Origin: Igneacidithiobacillus sp041146875
GTDB lineage: Bacteria > Pseudomonadota > Gammaproteobacteria > Acidithiobacillales > Acidithiobacillaceae
Reading direction: 5' to 3'
Length of the DNA stretch: 64,000 nt
Assembly (NCBI RefSeq): GCF_041146875.1
Contig: NZ_JBFRXP010000008.1
Location: 62,001 to 126,000, forward strand
Part shown: piece by piece, positions 44,306 through 52,714 of the stretch
Layout: each line of letters starts with the position of its first letter
Position numbering within the stretch: position 1 is the first letter of the stretch
Translations under genes and position numbers: made by a program
Notes under the pieces: generated by a model
What the model was told of the DNA's origin: nothing
Databases searched by the model: none
The model's input: the letters and a program-made list of their open reading frames with translations, nothing else

Positions 44306-44612
44306 GATCGCCCTGGTGGCTTCGGCCCTGCTCTTCTTTGCCGGACTGGCGCTGATCCTGCTGCGCCGCAGCTTGGTCTTTTGGCTGCTGGGCGCGGAGT
44401 TACTCTTCAACTCCGCGCTGCTGGTAGCACTGGCGGGTGGCGCGCGCTGGCATGCCATCAGCGGTCAGGTACTGGCACTATTTATCATGGCCCTGAGTGG
44501 TGCAGCGCTTGCACCCAGCCTCGCCCTGCTGCTGCGGGTGCGGCGAGAACTCGGCACCCTCAATGTCGATGGCCTGCGTCTGCTGCGCGAACGGGAGGAG
44601 AACGATGGCTGA
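44298..44612 (+). CDS. nuoK: NADH-quinone oxidoreductase subunit K
   Basis: A 104-residue subunit with three membrane helices, homologous to MrpC. Conserved Glu lies in FWLLGAELLFNSALLVALAGG; a second intramembrane acidic residue common in NuoK (helix 3) is not obvious (LFIMALSGAALAPSLALLL), where other members often have E. Starts 8 bases inside the end of nuoJ; ends 8 bases inside nuoL. Confidence 0.94.
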   Translation: MIEIALVASALLFFAGLALILLRRSLVFWLLGAELLFNSALLVALAGGARWHAISGQVLALFIMALSGAALAPSLALLLRVRRELGTLNVDGLRLLREREENDG

Positions 44613-46470
44613 CTGGCTCTTTCTCATCCCCGGCTTTCCGCTGCTCGGCGCCCTCATCAATGCGCTGTTTGGGGAACAGCTCGGACCCCGTTGGTGCGGG
44701 CGTCTGGCAGCCAGTATGCCCTTCCTCTCCTCTCTGGTCGTACTCGCCATCTGGCTTGGCCCCGGCACCCAGCCGGCCCTGCTCGACCGGCTCTGGACCT
44801 GGATGACGGTGGGGAATTTGCACGTCGATATTACCTTACGTCTGGATGACGTGAGCCTGGTCATGGTTTCCATCGCCAGCTTCGTCGGCTTTCTCATCCA
44901 TCTGTTTTCCCAACAATATCTGCACGGCGACTACGGCGAGCGGCGCTATTATTTTTATCTCAACCTCTTTGTTTCCGGCATGCTCGTCCTCACCATGGCG
45001 AACAATCTGCTCTTGCTGTATCTGGGTTGGGAGACTGTGGGCCTCTGCTCCTATGCCCTGATCTCGCATTGGTACCGGGAGTCGGAAAATGCCTGGGCGG
45101 GGCGCAAGGCCTTCGTCGTTACCCGCATTGGCGATACCACCCTGCTACTGGGCATCTTCCTGCTCTTTGCCCAATACCACACCCTCACCATCAGCAAGTT
45201 GCTGCCTCTGGTACAGGCGCACCCGGCGCCGGCCTTGCTGCTGGCGGCGAGCATTCTGATTCTGATTGGTGCCTATGCGAAGTCGGCGCAGTTCCCCTTC
45301 CATATCTGGCTACCGGATTCCATGGCCGGGCCGAGTACCGTCTCTGCCCTGATCCACGCGGCTACCATGGTAACGGCGGGGGTCTACCTCTGTATCCGCT
45401 TGCTGGGACTATTTGCCGTCGTCCCCGGCATGCTCGAGGCCATCGCCGTACTCGGTGCCTTTACTGCCTTCTTTGCCGCCTCCTGTGGCCTGGCGCAAGT
45501 CGATGTGAAACGCGTCCTCGCCTACTCCACCATCAGCCAACTGGGTTATATGTTCATGGGCGTGGGCATCGGCGCGCCCAGCCTTGGGCTATTTCACCTG
45601 CTCGTGCATGCCTGCTTCAAGGCCCTGCTCTTCATGGCCTCCGGTGCCATCATCTTGATCTACGCCGAAGATCACGATATCCGCCACATGGGCGGGCTCA
45701 AATACCGCCAGCCCTTTCTGCGCTGGACTTTTCTGGCGGGCATCTTTGCCCTCGCTGCCGTGCCCCTGATTTCCGCTGCGTTTTACAGCAAAGATGCAAT
45801 CATCAACGCCAGCTACCTGGTGGCGGGCGGCGGGGTGCCTTACGCCTTGGGCCTAAGCGGTGCGGTATTGACGGCGGGCTACGCCTTTCGCCTGTATTTT
45901 CTGGTCTTTGAGGGCAAACCCTCGGAGCTGGAAGAGCCCTATCAGATGGGTTGGGGGATGAAGATCCCGCTGGCGATCCTGGCGGCAGGGAGTATCGGAA
46001 TCGGCTGGTTGCAGTTTCCGCCGGGCTGGCCGGGACCGCATCTTTGGGTGCACTGGCTGGCACCCGAGCTGGGACTACCACCGCGGCCCTTGGGTCTGGA
46101 GGGCATGCTGCTGACCATCATTGGCGCTTTGGCTACCTTCCTCGGCATTGGTCTGGGCTACTGGGCGGCGCGGCGCGAACGTGCCGGACGCGGCTTGAGC
46201 CGCTGGCGCTTCTTAGCCAGCGGCTGGTGGATCGATGGCGCCATCCTGCGCCTTGTCCCCGCGCCCTTTTATGCCTTTGGCCGACTGTTGCGCGGCGGCG
46301 TCGAAAATCTTGGCGTGCAAGGGCTGGCCCAGGGCGGCATGCGCGATGGCCTGCGCCTCTCGGCCTATGCCCTGGCACGCGGGGAAAATGGCCTGGCGAG
46401 TCGCTACGCGGTGAGCATGATTGCCGGACTGCTTCTCCTCCTGTTGCTGATCTGGACCTGGCCGTTATGA
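44605..46470 (+). CDS. nuoL: NADH-quinone oxidoreductase subunit L
   Basis: A 621-residue antiporter-like proton-pumping subunit. Conserved pump residues: Glu in LGWETVGLCSY, Lys in AYAKSAQFPFHIWLPDSMAGPS (shown in part) and the His/Lys of AATMVTAGVYL downstream. The C-terminal ~100 residues form the long lateral helix and last membrane anchor. GGGAGGA lies before the ATG at 44605. The end overlaps nuoM (ATGA). Confidence 0.97.
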   Translation: MADWLFLIPGFPLLGALINALFGEQLGPRWCGRLAASMPFLSSLVVLAIWLGPGTQPALLDRLWTWMTVGNLHVDITLRLDDVSLVMVSIASFVGFLIHLFSQQYLHGDYGERRYYFYLNLFVSGMLVLTMANNLLLLYLGWETVGLCSYALISHWYRESENAWAGRKAFVVTRIGDTTLLLGIFLLFAQYHTLTISKLLPLVQAHPAPALLLAASILILIGAYAKSAQFPFHIWLPDSMAGPSTVSALIHAATMVTAGVYLCIRLLGLFAVVPGMLEAIAVLGAFTAFFAASCGLAQVDVKRVLAYSTISQLGYMFMGVGIGAPSLGLFHLLVHACFKALLFMASGAIILIYAEDHDIRHMGGLKYRQPFLRWTFLAGIFALAAVPLISAAFYSKDAIINASYLVAGGGVPYALGLSGAVLTAGYAFRLYFLVFEGKPSELEEPYQMGWGMKIPLAILAAGSIGIGWLQFPPGWPGPHLWVHWLAPELGLPPRPLGLEGMLLTIIGALATFLGIGLGYWAARRERAGRGLSRWRFLASGWWIDGAILRLVPAPFYAFGRLLRGGVENLGVQGLAQGGMRDGLRLSAYALARGENGLASRYAVSMIAGLLLLLLLIWTWPL

Positions 46471-47915
46471 TCGTCTCGCTGCTGGTCTTGCTACCCTGGG
46501 GCATCGCCCTCTGGCTCAGCTTGGCGCAACGCTCGGCAGCCGCCTTGAGCGTTGCCGGGGCGCTAGCGGAGGTTCTGCTCTGCATTCCGCTGCTGGCCGG
46601 CGACCCTTCCGGGCTGGCAGCGGTGCACATCCCGCTCCTGGGTGCCTTGTGGCAGTTACAATCCAGCCCCCTCGCCGATCTTTTTGCCCTGACCGTCGCC
46701 CTGCTCCTGCCCGTCGCCCTGGCGGTGCAATGGCATCATGGGGAATACCTGCATCAGGCGCGGATTCTGGCGGTGCTGCAAGGGGCCTTGATGGGTACCT
46801 TCTTTGCCAACAACTTTCTCGGCTTCTACATCTTTTACGAGATCGTCGCGCTGGCAGCTGCCTGGTTGATCCTGCGTAGCGGCCAGAAAGACCGGCGCGC
46901 CGCCCTGACCTTTTTGTTGTACACCATTACCGCCTCGCTGTTTTTGCTTCTGGCGGTCTTGCCCATCTATCTCGCGCGCGGCAACAGCACGGGCATTTAT
47001 GATTTCTCCTGGATGCGGTTGAGTGGCAGCGGTCTCTCCGGGCAAATCCAGCTACTGCTCTTCTTGGGGATGCTGGCTGGACTCGGGGTAAAACTTCCCC
47101 TCTTTCCGTTGCATGGCTGGGCACGCGGGGCATACGTACAGAGCGCGCCCGCTGCTGCCCTCCTTCTCTCGGGGGCGACGGTATTGGCTGGCGTCTACGG
47201 CCTAGTGCACTGGGCAGTGCCGTTGTTGCCCCAGGGCGCATTGCTCTTCAGCCCGGCCGGAATCATCCTCGCCAGCATTGGCACCCTCTACGGCGCCTTC
47301 CTCGCCCTCAGTACCAGCGAACTGCGCGAAACCGTCGCCTACAGCAGTGTCAGCCACATGAACCTCGTTGCGCTGGGGATCTTTGCCCTGCAAGAACAGG
47401 CCTGGAGCGGGGCGCTGATCCTGAGCATCGCGCATGCGGTTCTGGCCGGCGGGCTCTTTACCGTAATTGCGATTCTCGAAGCCCGGGGGCTGAGCAGCAA
47501 CTGGGACGCCCTCGGCGGACTCTTTCGCCGCATGCCGCGTTTTGGTGCCTGGACCCTGTTGTTTTTCCTGATGGCGCTGGGGCTTCCAGGGCTGGGCAAC
47601 TTCCCTGGGGAATTTCTGACCCTGCTCGGCAGTTTTCAGGTCTTGCCCGTCTGGGCCGGCATCGCCACCCTGGGCATGATCGTCAATTTGGTAGTCTTTC
47701 TGCGCGCCTATGAGCGCAGCATGCTCGGGCAGCTCAACCCGCGCCTGCCGGGGCACATCGCTGATCTCAGTCAGCGCGAACTGTGGATTTTCCTGCTTCT
47801 GGGGGCGGCCAGTCTCTATGTGGGCTTAGGGAGCCAGACGCTATTGGCGGATTTCCAGCAACTCCTGCCGGTGCATAGCCATTTGCTTTTAGGAGGGATG
47901 CATGGTGGTCATTAG
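46467..47915 (+). CDS. nuoM: NADH-quinone oxidoreductase subunit M
   Basis: A 482-residue antiporter-like subunit with about 14 helices. Glu of the fifth helix lies in FLGFYIFYEIVALAAAW; Lys in LGVKLPLFPLHGWARGAYV; these are the proton-channel residues of NuoM. Start ATG at 46467 overlaps the nuoL stop. Ends 14 bases inside nuoN. Confidence 0.96.
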   Translation: MIVSLLVLLPWGIALWLSLAQRSAAALSVAGALAEVLLCIPLLAGDPSGLAAVHIPLLGALWQLQSSPLADLFALTVALLLPVALAVQWHHGEYLHQARILAVLQGALMGTFFANNFLGFYIFYEIVALAAAWLILRSGQKDRRAALTFLLYTITASLFLLLAVLPIYLARGNSTGIYDFSWMRLSGSGLSGQIQLLLFLGMLAGLGVKLPLFPLHGWARGAYVQSAPAAALLLSGATVLAGVYGLVHWAVPLLPQGALLFSPAGIILASIGTLYGAFLALSTSELRETVAYSSVSHMNLVALGIFALQEQAWSGALILSIAHAVLAGGLFTVIAILEARGLSSNWDALGGLFRRMPRFGAWTLLFFLMALGLPGLGNFPGEFLTLLGSFQVLPVWAGIATLGMIVNLVVFLRAYERSMLGQLNPRLPGHIADLSQRELWIFLLLGAASLYVGLGSQTLLADFQQLLPVHSHLLLGGMHGGH

Positions 47916-49239
47916 TGCTACCCTCTGGGCGCCCATCGCCGTTGCTGTCGCGGCACTCGTGGCCTTTTTCTTCGATGTATCCCCACGCCTGGGCCGCTTT
48001 GCTCCCTACTGGGGGGTGCTCGGCAGCCTCAGCGCTACCGCCCTGGTGTTACATAGTCGCCTGGATTTGGGCGAGGGCTTTTATTGGGACAGCAGCGCCA
48101 GCATCCTCGGCGCCTACCTGGGCCTTGCCAGTGCCGCCGTGCTTCTGCTGCTTGCCCGCCATCCCCTGTTGCGGCGCATGCCGGGGGCCTTTACCGGGCT
48201 CTGCCTAAGCGTGCTGCTGGGTTCCCTGTTGTTAGTGGGCAGCGATGAACTCATTGGTATTTTCATTGGCCTGGAATTGCAGGTCCTGCCCTTCTTTGCC
48301 CTCTTTGCCTGGCCCGGCTCCGCGCGCAGGTCTTTAGAAGCAGCGATGAAGTATGCTTTGCTGGCGGCGCTGGCATCGGCCCTTTTCGCCCTGGGCATTG
48401 CTTTGATCTATCTGGGCAATGGCGACCTCGCCCTGAATCCGCCGCTGGGGCCAATCGATGGCACCTTTGCCGCGCGCCTAGGCTTCATCCTGCTTCTTGC
48501 AGCGCTGGGCTTTGAACTGGCCGTTGCGCCCTTTCATGCCTGGGTGGCAGACATCTATGCCGGGGCACCAACGCCAGCCCTGTTGTATCTGGGGGCGGTG
48601 GGCAAGGTGGCGATCATGGGGGTGCTGATCAATCTGGCCGGAGTCTCTGGCACCTGGTTACTGCCCTATCTGGCGCTGGCGGTGCTCAGTATCGTTATCG
48701 GTAACGTGCTTGCCTGGCGTACCCGCTCCTTCCGCCGCATGCTGGGCTACTCGGCGGTCTCCCACGCCGGGTATTTCTTCGCCGCCCTTGCCGCCGGCCC
48801 TCTGGGTCTGATCATTGCCACCTTCTATGCCGTGGTCTACGGCCTGATGCATCTGGGGGTGTTCGGCCCCTTGCTCAGCCTGCCCGAGGGCATGGACGAG
48901 ATCCCCTGGCGGCACCTGCGCCAGCAGGCCCCCCTGGCAGCGGGGCTGTTGGCCGTAAGTCTCCTATCACTTGCCGGTATGCCCCCCACCCTGGGTTTCT
49001 TTGTCAAGCTCGGGGTATTGGTGGCCGACATCCACGCCCAGGTCTGGGGCCTGGCCGTTGTGCTCATCCTTGGCAGCGCCCTGTCCTTTGCCTATTACCT
49101 GCCCAGCCTGTGGCGTACCCCGCACGAGCAGCGCAGCCTCGCCCTCTGGCACAGCCCGGTACTGCGCCTTTACGCTGCAGCGGGGATGCTCTTGTTGGGT
49201 TTTGGCTGGCTGCTGTTTCCGTTCTTTTTCGGGGGATGA
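47902..49239 (+). CDS. nuoN: NADH-quinone oxidoreductase subunit N
   Basis: A 445-residue antiporter-like subunit. Glu in IGIFIGLELQVLPFFAL and the Lys/His-bearing GFELAVAPFHAWVADIYAGAP match NuoN. AGGAGGG lies just before the ATG at 47902. It is the last nuo gene; no clear terminator follows. The complete complex pumps protons on NADH oxidation and, in iron- or sulfur-oxidising autotrophs, is thought to run in reverse to make NADH. Confidence 0.96.
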   Translation: MVVISATLWAPIAVAVAALVAFFFDVSPRLGRFAPYWGVLGSLSATALVLHSRLDLGEGFYWDSSASILGAYLGLASAAVLLLLARHPLLRRMPGAFTGLCLSVLLGSLLLVGSDELIGIFIGLELQVLPFFALFAWPGSARRSLEAAMKYALLAALASALFALGIALIYLGNGDLALNPPLGPIDGTFAARLGFILLLAALGFELAVAPFHAWVADIYAGAPTPALLYLGAVGKVAIMGVLINLAGVSGTWLLPYLALAVLSIVIGNVLAWRTRSFRRMLGYSAVSHAGYFFAALAAGPLGLIIATFYAVVYGLMHLGVFGPLLSLPEGMDEIPWRHLRQQAPLAAGLLAVSLLSLAGMPPTLGFFVKLGVLVADIHAQVWGLAVVLILGSALSFAYYLPSLWRTPHEQRSLALWHSPVLRLYAAAGMLLLGFGWLLFPFFFGG

Positions 49240-49549
49240 GGCGGAGGTACCCGCGCCGCAGATCCCCTTCGTGGGTCGCAACTGACTGAGCGGTTCGATG
49301 AATTGAGTTTCTATGGAGCAATTCAAACGGTCTGCACGTCAGTCTTGCAGCAGATTGCTGTGCCGAAATTGCTGTTCACTGCGCATGATGTGCAAGACGA
49401 ATACGCCTCCCTAGCACGCTCTCGCCGCGCTATTCCTTCCAGCAGCTTCTCGAACAAGCTCTGATCGGGACAGGCCATATGCGCCGTTGCCGCATAGATC
49501 TGCACTCTAGGCATGGCGTAGGGGCCTCCGGCGGCTGCTGCGGAGCGGT
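49240..49549. other. Gap between nuoN and the integron integrase, with a possible decayed minus-strand gene
   Basis: No intact gene is convincing. On the minus strand an ORF (49323-49514) begins MPRVQIYAATAHMACPDQ and runs EGIARRERAREA before turning into Ser/Cys-rich sequence; shifting frame at that point gives GVFVLHIMRSEQQFRHSN and a stop, which reads more like protein. This suggests a frameshifted small gene of unknown family. No tRNA or terminator was seen. Confidence 0.3.
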
Positions 49550-50533
49550 TTACCGATCCAGCGGGCTGATCACGCCGCGCCCGCCTTTATTGAGCACGTG
49601 GGTGTAAATCATCGTCGTGGACACATCCTTGTGCCCCAGCAGTTCCTGCACCGTGCGGATATCGTAGCCCGCTTGCAGCAGGTGGGTCGCAAAGGAATGG
49701 CGCAGCACATGGGGCGTCACCGGCTTGACGATCTCGGCACGGCTTGCCGCCGTGCGGATGGCGCGTTGTACGGACGCCTCATAGATATGGTGTCGCCGTT
49801 GTGCCCCCGTGCGCGGGTCGCGGCTTAGCACCGGGGACGGAAACACATACTGCCAGCCCCAGGCCCGTGCACTGGACGGATATTTGACCGCCAGCGCATC
49901 GGGCAAATACACCTCTCCCAGCCCTGCCTCCAAATCCGCGTCATGCAGCAGCTTGGCCTTCTCTATCTGCTTTTTCAGGGGCAACAGAATCTGCTCCGGC
50001 AATACCGTCACCCGGTCCTTACCCCCCTTGCCATCCCGAATGACGATCTCCCGACGCTCGAACTCCACGTCCTTGACCCGCAACCGCAACCCCTCCAACA
50101 AGCGCATGCCGGTTCCGTAGAGCATACTGGCCACCAGCCACATGGTCCCCGAGAGTTCCTGCAGCAAGGCCCGCACTTCGCTGGGGGTCAGCACCGTAGG
50201 CAGGTGTTGCGACGGCTTGGCACTGGTGATGTCGTCCAGCCACGGCAGCTCCACCTGGAGCACCTGCTTATACAGGAACAGCAACGCCGCCTTGGCCTGA
50301 TTTTGCGTGGACGCCGACACCTTGCGTTCCACCGCCAGATAGCTGAGAAAGGCCTCGATCTCAGCCGCCCCCATCTCGTTGGGGTGCCGCTTCTGATGAA
50401 AGAGGATGAAGCGACGCACCCAGTCCGCATACGCCTCTTCGGTGCGGATGCTGTAGTGCAACGCCCGGATCCGGGCACGCACTTGGTCCAGGAGTTTGGG
50501 CGGGGCATGGGGTGTTGGCTGGTTGGCATTCAT
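49550..50533 (-). CDS. intI: Integron integrase IntI (tyrosine recombinase)
   Basis: A 327-residue tyrosine recombinase. Catalytic residues: Arg in LYGTGMRLLEGLRLR, Lys in KGGKDRVTVLP, HxxR in HVLRHSFATHLL, His in LLGHKDVSTT, and the nucleophile Tyr in MIYTHVLNKGGRG. The insertion ALAVKYPSSARAWGWQYVFPS between the Lys and the HxxR box is the extra helix unique to IntI, required for folded single-strand attC recognition. The SAM-like N-domain has HYSIRTEEAYADWVRRFI. The ATG at 50531-50533 is preferred to a TTG 12 codons upstream. It is divergent from the cassettes. No LexA box (CTGT-N8-ACAG) was found upstream. Confidence 0.97.
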   Translation of the reverse strand: MNANQPTPHAPPKLLDQVRARIRALHYSIRTEEAYADWVRRFILFHQKRHPNEMGAAEIEAFLSYLAVERKVSASTQNQAKAALLFLYKQVLQVELPWLDDITSAKPSQHLPTVLTPSEVRALLQELSGTMWLVASMLYGTGMRLLEGLRLRVKDVEFERREIVIRDGKGGKDRVTVLPEQILLPLKKQIEKAKLLHDADLEAGLGEVYLPDALAVKYPSSARAWGWQYVFPSPVLSRDPRTGAQRRHHIYEASVQRAIRTAASRAEIVKPVTPHVLRHSFATHLLQAGYDIRTVQELLGHKDVSTTMIYTHVLNKGGRGVISPLDR

Positions 50534-50543
50534 CCGGTAAATA

Positions 50544-50557
50544 TTAGGCTGTCCTAA
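50544..50557. promoter_or_regulatory. Inverted repeat upstream of intI
   Basis: TTAGG (50544-50548) and CCTAA (50553-50557) with a 4-base spacer lie 11 bases upstream of the integrase ATG. It could be an integrase-binding half-site pair or an operator; nothing decides between them. Confidence 0.35.
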
Positions 50558-50587
50558 ATCTTTGAGCAAGGGGTATTATGGCTTAGA

Positions 50588-50593
50588 TACAAT
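50588..50593 (+). promoter_or_regulatory. Candidate cassette promoter (Pc) -10 element
   Basis: TACAAT is a near-consensus -10 directed into the array. A TTGAGC lies 20 bases upstream (50562-50567), a longer spacer than usual. It is between intI and the first cassette, where Pc promoters are found in several integron classes. Confidence 0.35.
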
Positions 50594-50599
50594 ATGTTG

Positions 50600-50666
50600 C
50601 GGGTGAGTCGTGTTGCATTGGAGGACTTTTCTGTGGTATGGTTTTGTTGTCGAATTTACGTTAGGC
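50600..50666 (+). other. attI recombination region
   Basis: The core GTTAGGC (50660-50666) marks the crossover between G50660 and T50661, where the first cassette starts. The region between it and the integrase is gene-free except for a short ORF. The left limit is not defined by sequence. Confidence 0.7.
50638..50664 (+). CDS. Eight-codon ORF in attI, possible translational enhancer of cassette 1
   Basis: ATG GTT ... CGT TAG encodes MVLLSNLR and stops inside the attI core, 7 bases before the first cassette's ATG. GGAGG (50620-50624) lies 13 bases upstream of this ATG. The arrangement is like ORF-11 of class 1 integron attI1, which boosts translation of cassettes lacking their own ribosome-binding site, as is the case here. 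Alternatively, GTG at 50633, 8 bases after GGAGG, is in frame with the cassette gene and would extend it by 13 residues. Confidence 0.4.
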   Translation: MVLLSNLR

Positions 50667-50671
50667 CTCTC

Positions 50672-51520
50672 ATGACTTCTGCCACCATCAAACTCTTTCT
50701 CCCACACGGCGACGCAAAGCGGTTGCGCGTCGGTGAAGTCTCGAACTGGACGGGAAAGGCACTTGCCGCCCCGAGAACGGAACTTGATGACCTTCTTCTC
50801 CGCGAAGAAGCTGAGAGCGCCGGCGTCTACTTCCTTTTCGGCTCCGATCCCGAGAACGGAGATGCCTTGGCCTACATCGGCGAAGCCGAGGTAATCCGCG
50901 ATCGCCTGAAACAGCACAAGGCGAAGGATTTCTGGAACGCCATGGTAGTCTTCGTGAGTAAGGACGAGAACCTAACCAAAGCCCATATCCGGTATCTTGA
51001 GAATCGCCTGCTCCACGAGGCAAAACACGCTGGTCGCTATCGCCTGGAGAATTCAAACAGCAGCAATCCGAAGCTGCCCGAGTCCGACCGCGAAGACATG
51101 GAAGTGTTCCTGTCTCGCATTCAGCAAGTTCTGCCCGTGCTCGGCTCCGACCTACTAACCCCGATTTCGGGCTCACCCAAGACCGCCAAGCCCCAGAAGG
51201 AACTTCTGTGCAAGAATAAGGGCGCCGTTGCGCGCGGTCGGCGAACAGAAGGCGGGTTCGTTGTATTCAAGGACTCTACGGCGGTGGTCGCCGAACGACC
51301 ATCCGCCGAAGCACAACATCCGTTTGTTGTCGCGCTCCGCAAGAAACTCGTTCAAGACGGAACGCTTGTCGAGAGGGAGGGGTTCTTTTTATTCACCAGG
51401 GACACGGAATTTGATAGTCCGAGTGCCGCTGCCGCTGTAATTCATGGAGGAGGAGCCAATGGTCTTACTGCTTGGAAAGATGCAAGTGGCAAGTCGCTCA
51501 AGGAACTCGAAGAGGGCTAA
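50672..51520 (+). CDS. Cassette 1: GIY-YIG nuclease-domain protein with DUF4357-like C-terminus
   Basis: A 282-residue protein. Residues ~40-130 form a GIY-YIG-like domain: GVYFLFGSD, AYIGEAEVIRDRLKQHK, and AHIRYLENRLLHEAK (catalytic Arg and Glu region). The C-terminal part (FFLFTRDTEFDSPSAAAAVIHGGGANGLTAWKD in part) resembles DUF4357, which often accompanies such nucleases. The exact cellular role is unknown; defence or DNA processing is plausible. The ATG at 50672 is the first after the cassette boundary and has no ribosome-binding sequence of its own. Confidence 0.75.
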   Translation: MTSATIKLFLPHGDAKRLRVGEVSNWTGKALAAPRTELDDLLLREEAESAGVYFLFGSDPENGDALAYIGEAEVIRDRLKQHKAKDFWNAMVVFVSKDENLTKAHIRYLENRLLHEAKHAGRYRLENSNSSNPKLPESDREDMEVFLSRIQQVLPVLGSDLLTPISGSPKTAKPQKELLCKNKGAVARGRRTEGGFVVFKDSTAVVAERPSAEAQHPFVVALRKKLVQDGTLVEREGFFLFTRDTEFDSPSAAAAVIHGGGANGLTAWKDASGKSLKELEEG

Positions 51521-51610
51521 CCTCTCAGTCAACCGGACCGCCTGCAAGCTGCGCTTGCAGGTTCCCTCCGCCCTTCGGGCTCCAGCGGCCGGTTACCTCA
51601 AACGTTAGCC
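51515..51610 (+). repeat. attC1
   Basis: R'' GGCTAAC (51515-51521), which contains the stop of the cassette gene, and R' GTTAGCC (51604-51610) are exact inverses; inner AACCGG/CCGGTT arms and a long imperfect palindrome lie between. 96 bases. Confidence 0.88.
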
Positions 51611-51656
51611 TTGAACGACAAAGAGCCTGTATTCTCTGGACATAGGAGGTGAATCC

Positions 51657-51857
51657 ATGAGTAACGTTGAAGCAATTGAGCAGGCCGTCCAAAACCTTCA
51701 GCCTCTCGATCTGGCCAAGTTTCGTCGCTGGTTCGTCGAATTCGACGCAAGCGCTTGGGACGCACAGATTGACGCAGACGCTGCGGCAGGAAAACTTGAT
51801 GCACTGGCAGCAGAAGCACTTGCCGAATATCGCGATGGCAAGGCGCGTGAGCTTTGA
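51657..51857 (+). CDS. Cassette 2: antitoxin-like small protein
   Basis: A 66-residue acidic protein (MSNVEAIEQAVQNLQPLDLAKFRRWFVEFDA...) of a type commonly found directly upstream of RelE-like toxins. The FRRWFVEFDASAWDAQI segment is a recurring signature of these partners. AGGAGGTG lies 6 bases before the ATG. It overlaps the toxin gene by 4 bases (TTGA), so both are translated together. Antitoxin role inferred from the pairing. Confidence 0.72.
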   Translation: MSNVEAIEQAVQNLQPLDLAKFRRWFVEFDASAWDAQIDADAAAGKLDALAAEALAEYRDGKAREL

Positions 51858-52114
51858 GGCATTTTGCATCCAGCAAGTTTTGGGCATGCCTTCACGCTTT
51901 GCCCGCCGAGGTTCAGGAACTTGCGCACGGTAACTACGCATTGCTCAAAGTTAATCCGGCGCATCCATCACTACAGTTCAAACCCGTTAGCAACGGGCGC
52001 TTTCGCAGCGTTCGTATCGGTTTGCATTACAGAGCCTTGGGCATTCCAGTCCCTGAAGGCGTGCAATGGTTCTGGGTTGGCAGTCACGCTGAGTATGACA
52101 AGCTGTTGGGCTAA
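51854..52114 (+). CDS. Cassette 2: RelE-family toxin
   Basis: An 86-residue basic protein with the RelE/ParE fold pattern: short helices (SSKFWACLHALPAEVQELAHGNYALLK), then strands with FRSVRIGLHYRALG and QWFWVGSHAEYDKLLG, where the HAEYDKL ending is typical of RelE-superfamily mRNA interferases. The start is TTG, overlapping the antitoxin stop. The stop codon lies in the attC2 R'' box. Confidence 0.78.
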   Translation: MRHFASSKFWACLHALPAEVQELAHGNYALLKVNPAHPSLQFKPVSNGRFRSVRIGLHYRALGIPVPEGVQWFWVGSHAEYDKLLG

Positions 52115-52187
52115 CACTGCATTCCGCCCGACCGGCTACAGCAGGCTTCGCCAGCTTCCAGCCAGCCCCTTACCTTAAACGTTATGC
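52109..52187 (+). repeat. attC2
   Basis: R'' GGCTAAC (52109-52115) is the exact inverse of this cassette's own start GTTAGCC; R' is GTTATGC (52181-52187). 79 bases with GGCTACAGCAGGCTTCGCC hairpin centre. Confidence 0.87.
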
Positions 52188-52202
52188 AGCAAGGATAGCC
52201 AA

Positions 52203-52619
52203 GTGCTCAAGTCAGTAGTGCAAGAAGAAACCACTGGATGCGGAATAGCATCAGTTGCCAACATTCTTGGTAAAACCTACTCGGAAATGAAAGCTATAGC
52301 CAATGCCATGGGTATCCACGCCTCGGACAAATTGTTGTGGTCAGATACCCAGCATGTCCGGCGTTTGCTTTTCAGCGCGGGAATGGAAACGTCCATCGAT
52401 GAAAGTCTATTTGAATCTTGGGAGGCATTACCCGACCTAGCTTTGTTGTCCATCAAACATCACCAGGAAGAAGGTAACAATTTCTGGCACTGGGTTGTGT
52501 TCAAGCGTGTTAACGGCGAACCTTTCGTACTAGATTCAGCAGGTTACCTGCATTCCAATGTCCGCCAAGATTTCGATGCCATGCAGCCCAAATGGTTTAT
52601 CAAGGTCACGAATGCATAA
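52203..52619 (+). CDS. Cassette 3: C39-like papain-fold cysteine protease
   Basis: A 138-residue protein made almost entirely of a C39-like papain fold: oxyanion Gln and catalytic Cys in QEETTGCGIASVANILG near residue 8-13, catalytic His in NFWHWVVF near residue 97, and Asp in VLDSAG. Peptidase C39 domains usually cleave double-glycine leaders in bacteriocin exporters; stand-alone versions like this are of unknown role, perhaps peptide processing or immunity. The start is GTG, 21 bases from the cassette boundary. Confidence 0.75.
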   Translation: MLKSVVQEETTGCGIASVANILGKTYSEMKAIANAMGIHASDKLLWSDTQHVRRLLFSAGMETSIDESLFESWEALPDLALLSIKHHQEEGNNFWHWVVFKRVNGEPFVLDSAGYLHSNVRQDFDAMQPKWFIKVTNA

Positions 52620-52700
52620 CACTACGCTCAACCTCGTTCGCTTCGCTCTCTGGACGCTGCGCGATAAAACCGCGCAGCGCCGGTTAGCTTTACGTTAGGT
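52614..52700 (+). repeat. attC3
   Basis: R'' GCATAAC (52614-52620) is the exact inverse of its cassette's start GTTATGC; L'' GCTCAACC and L' GGTTAGC; R' GTTAGGT (52694-52700). 87 bases. Confidence 0.88.
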
Positions 52701-52714
52701 GCAGGAGGCTCCTC

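Noticed and set aside
50534..50600. LexA-type SOS box upstream of intI
   Set aside because: A CTGT occurs at 50549-50552 region, but no ACAG follows at the required 8-base distance.
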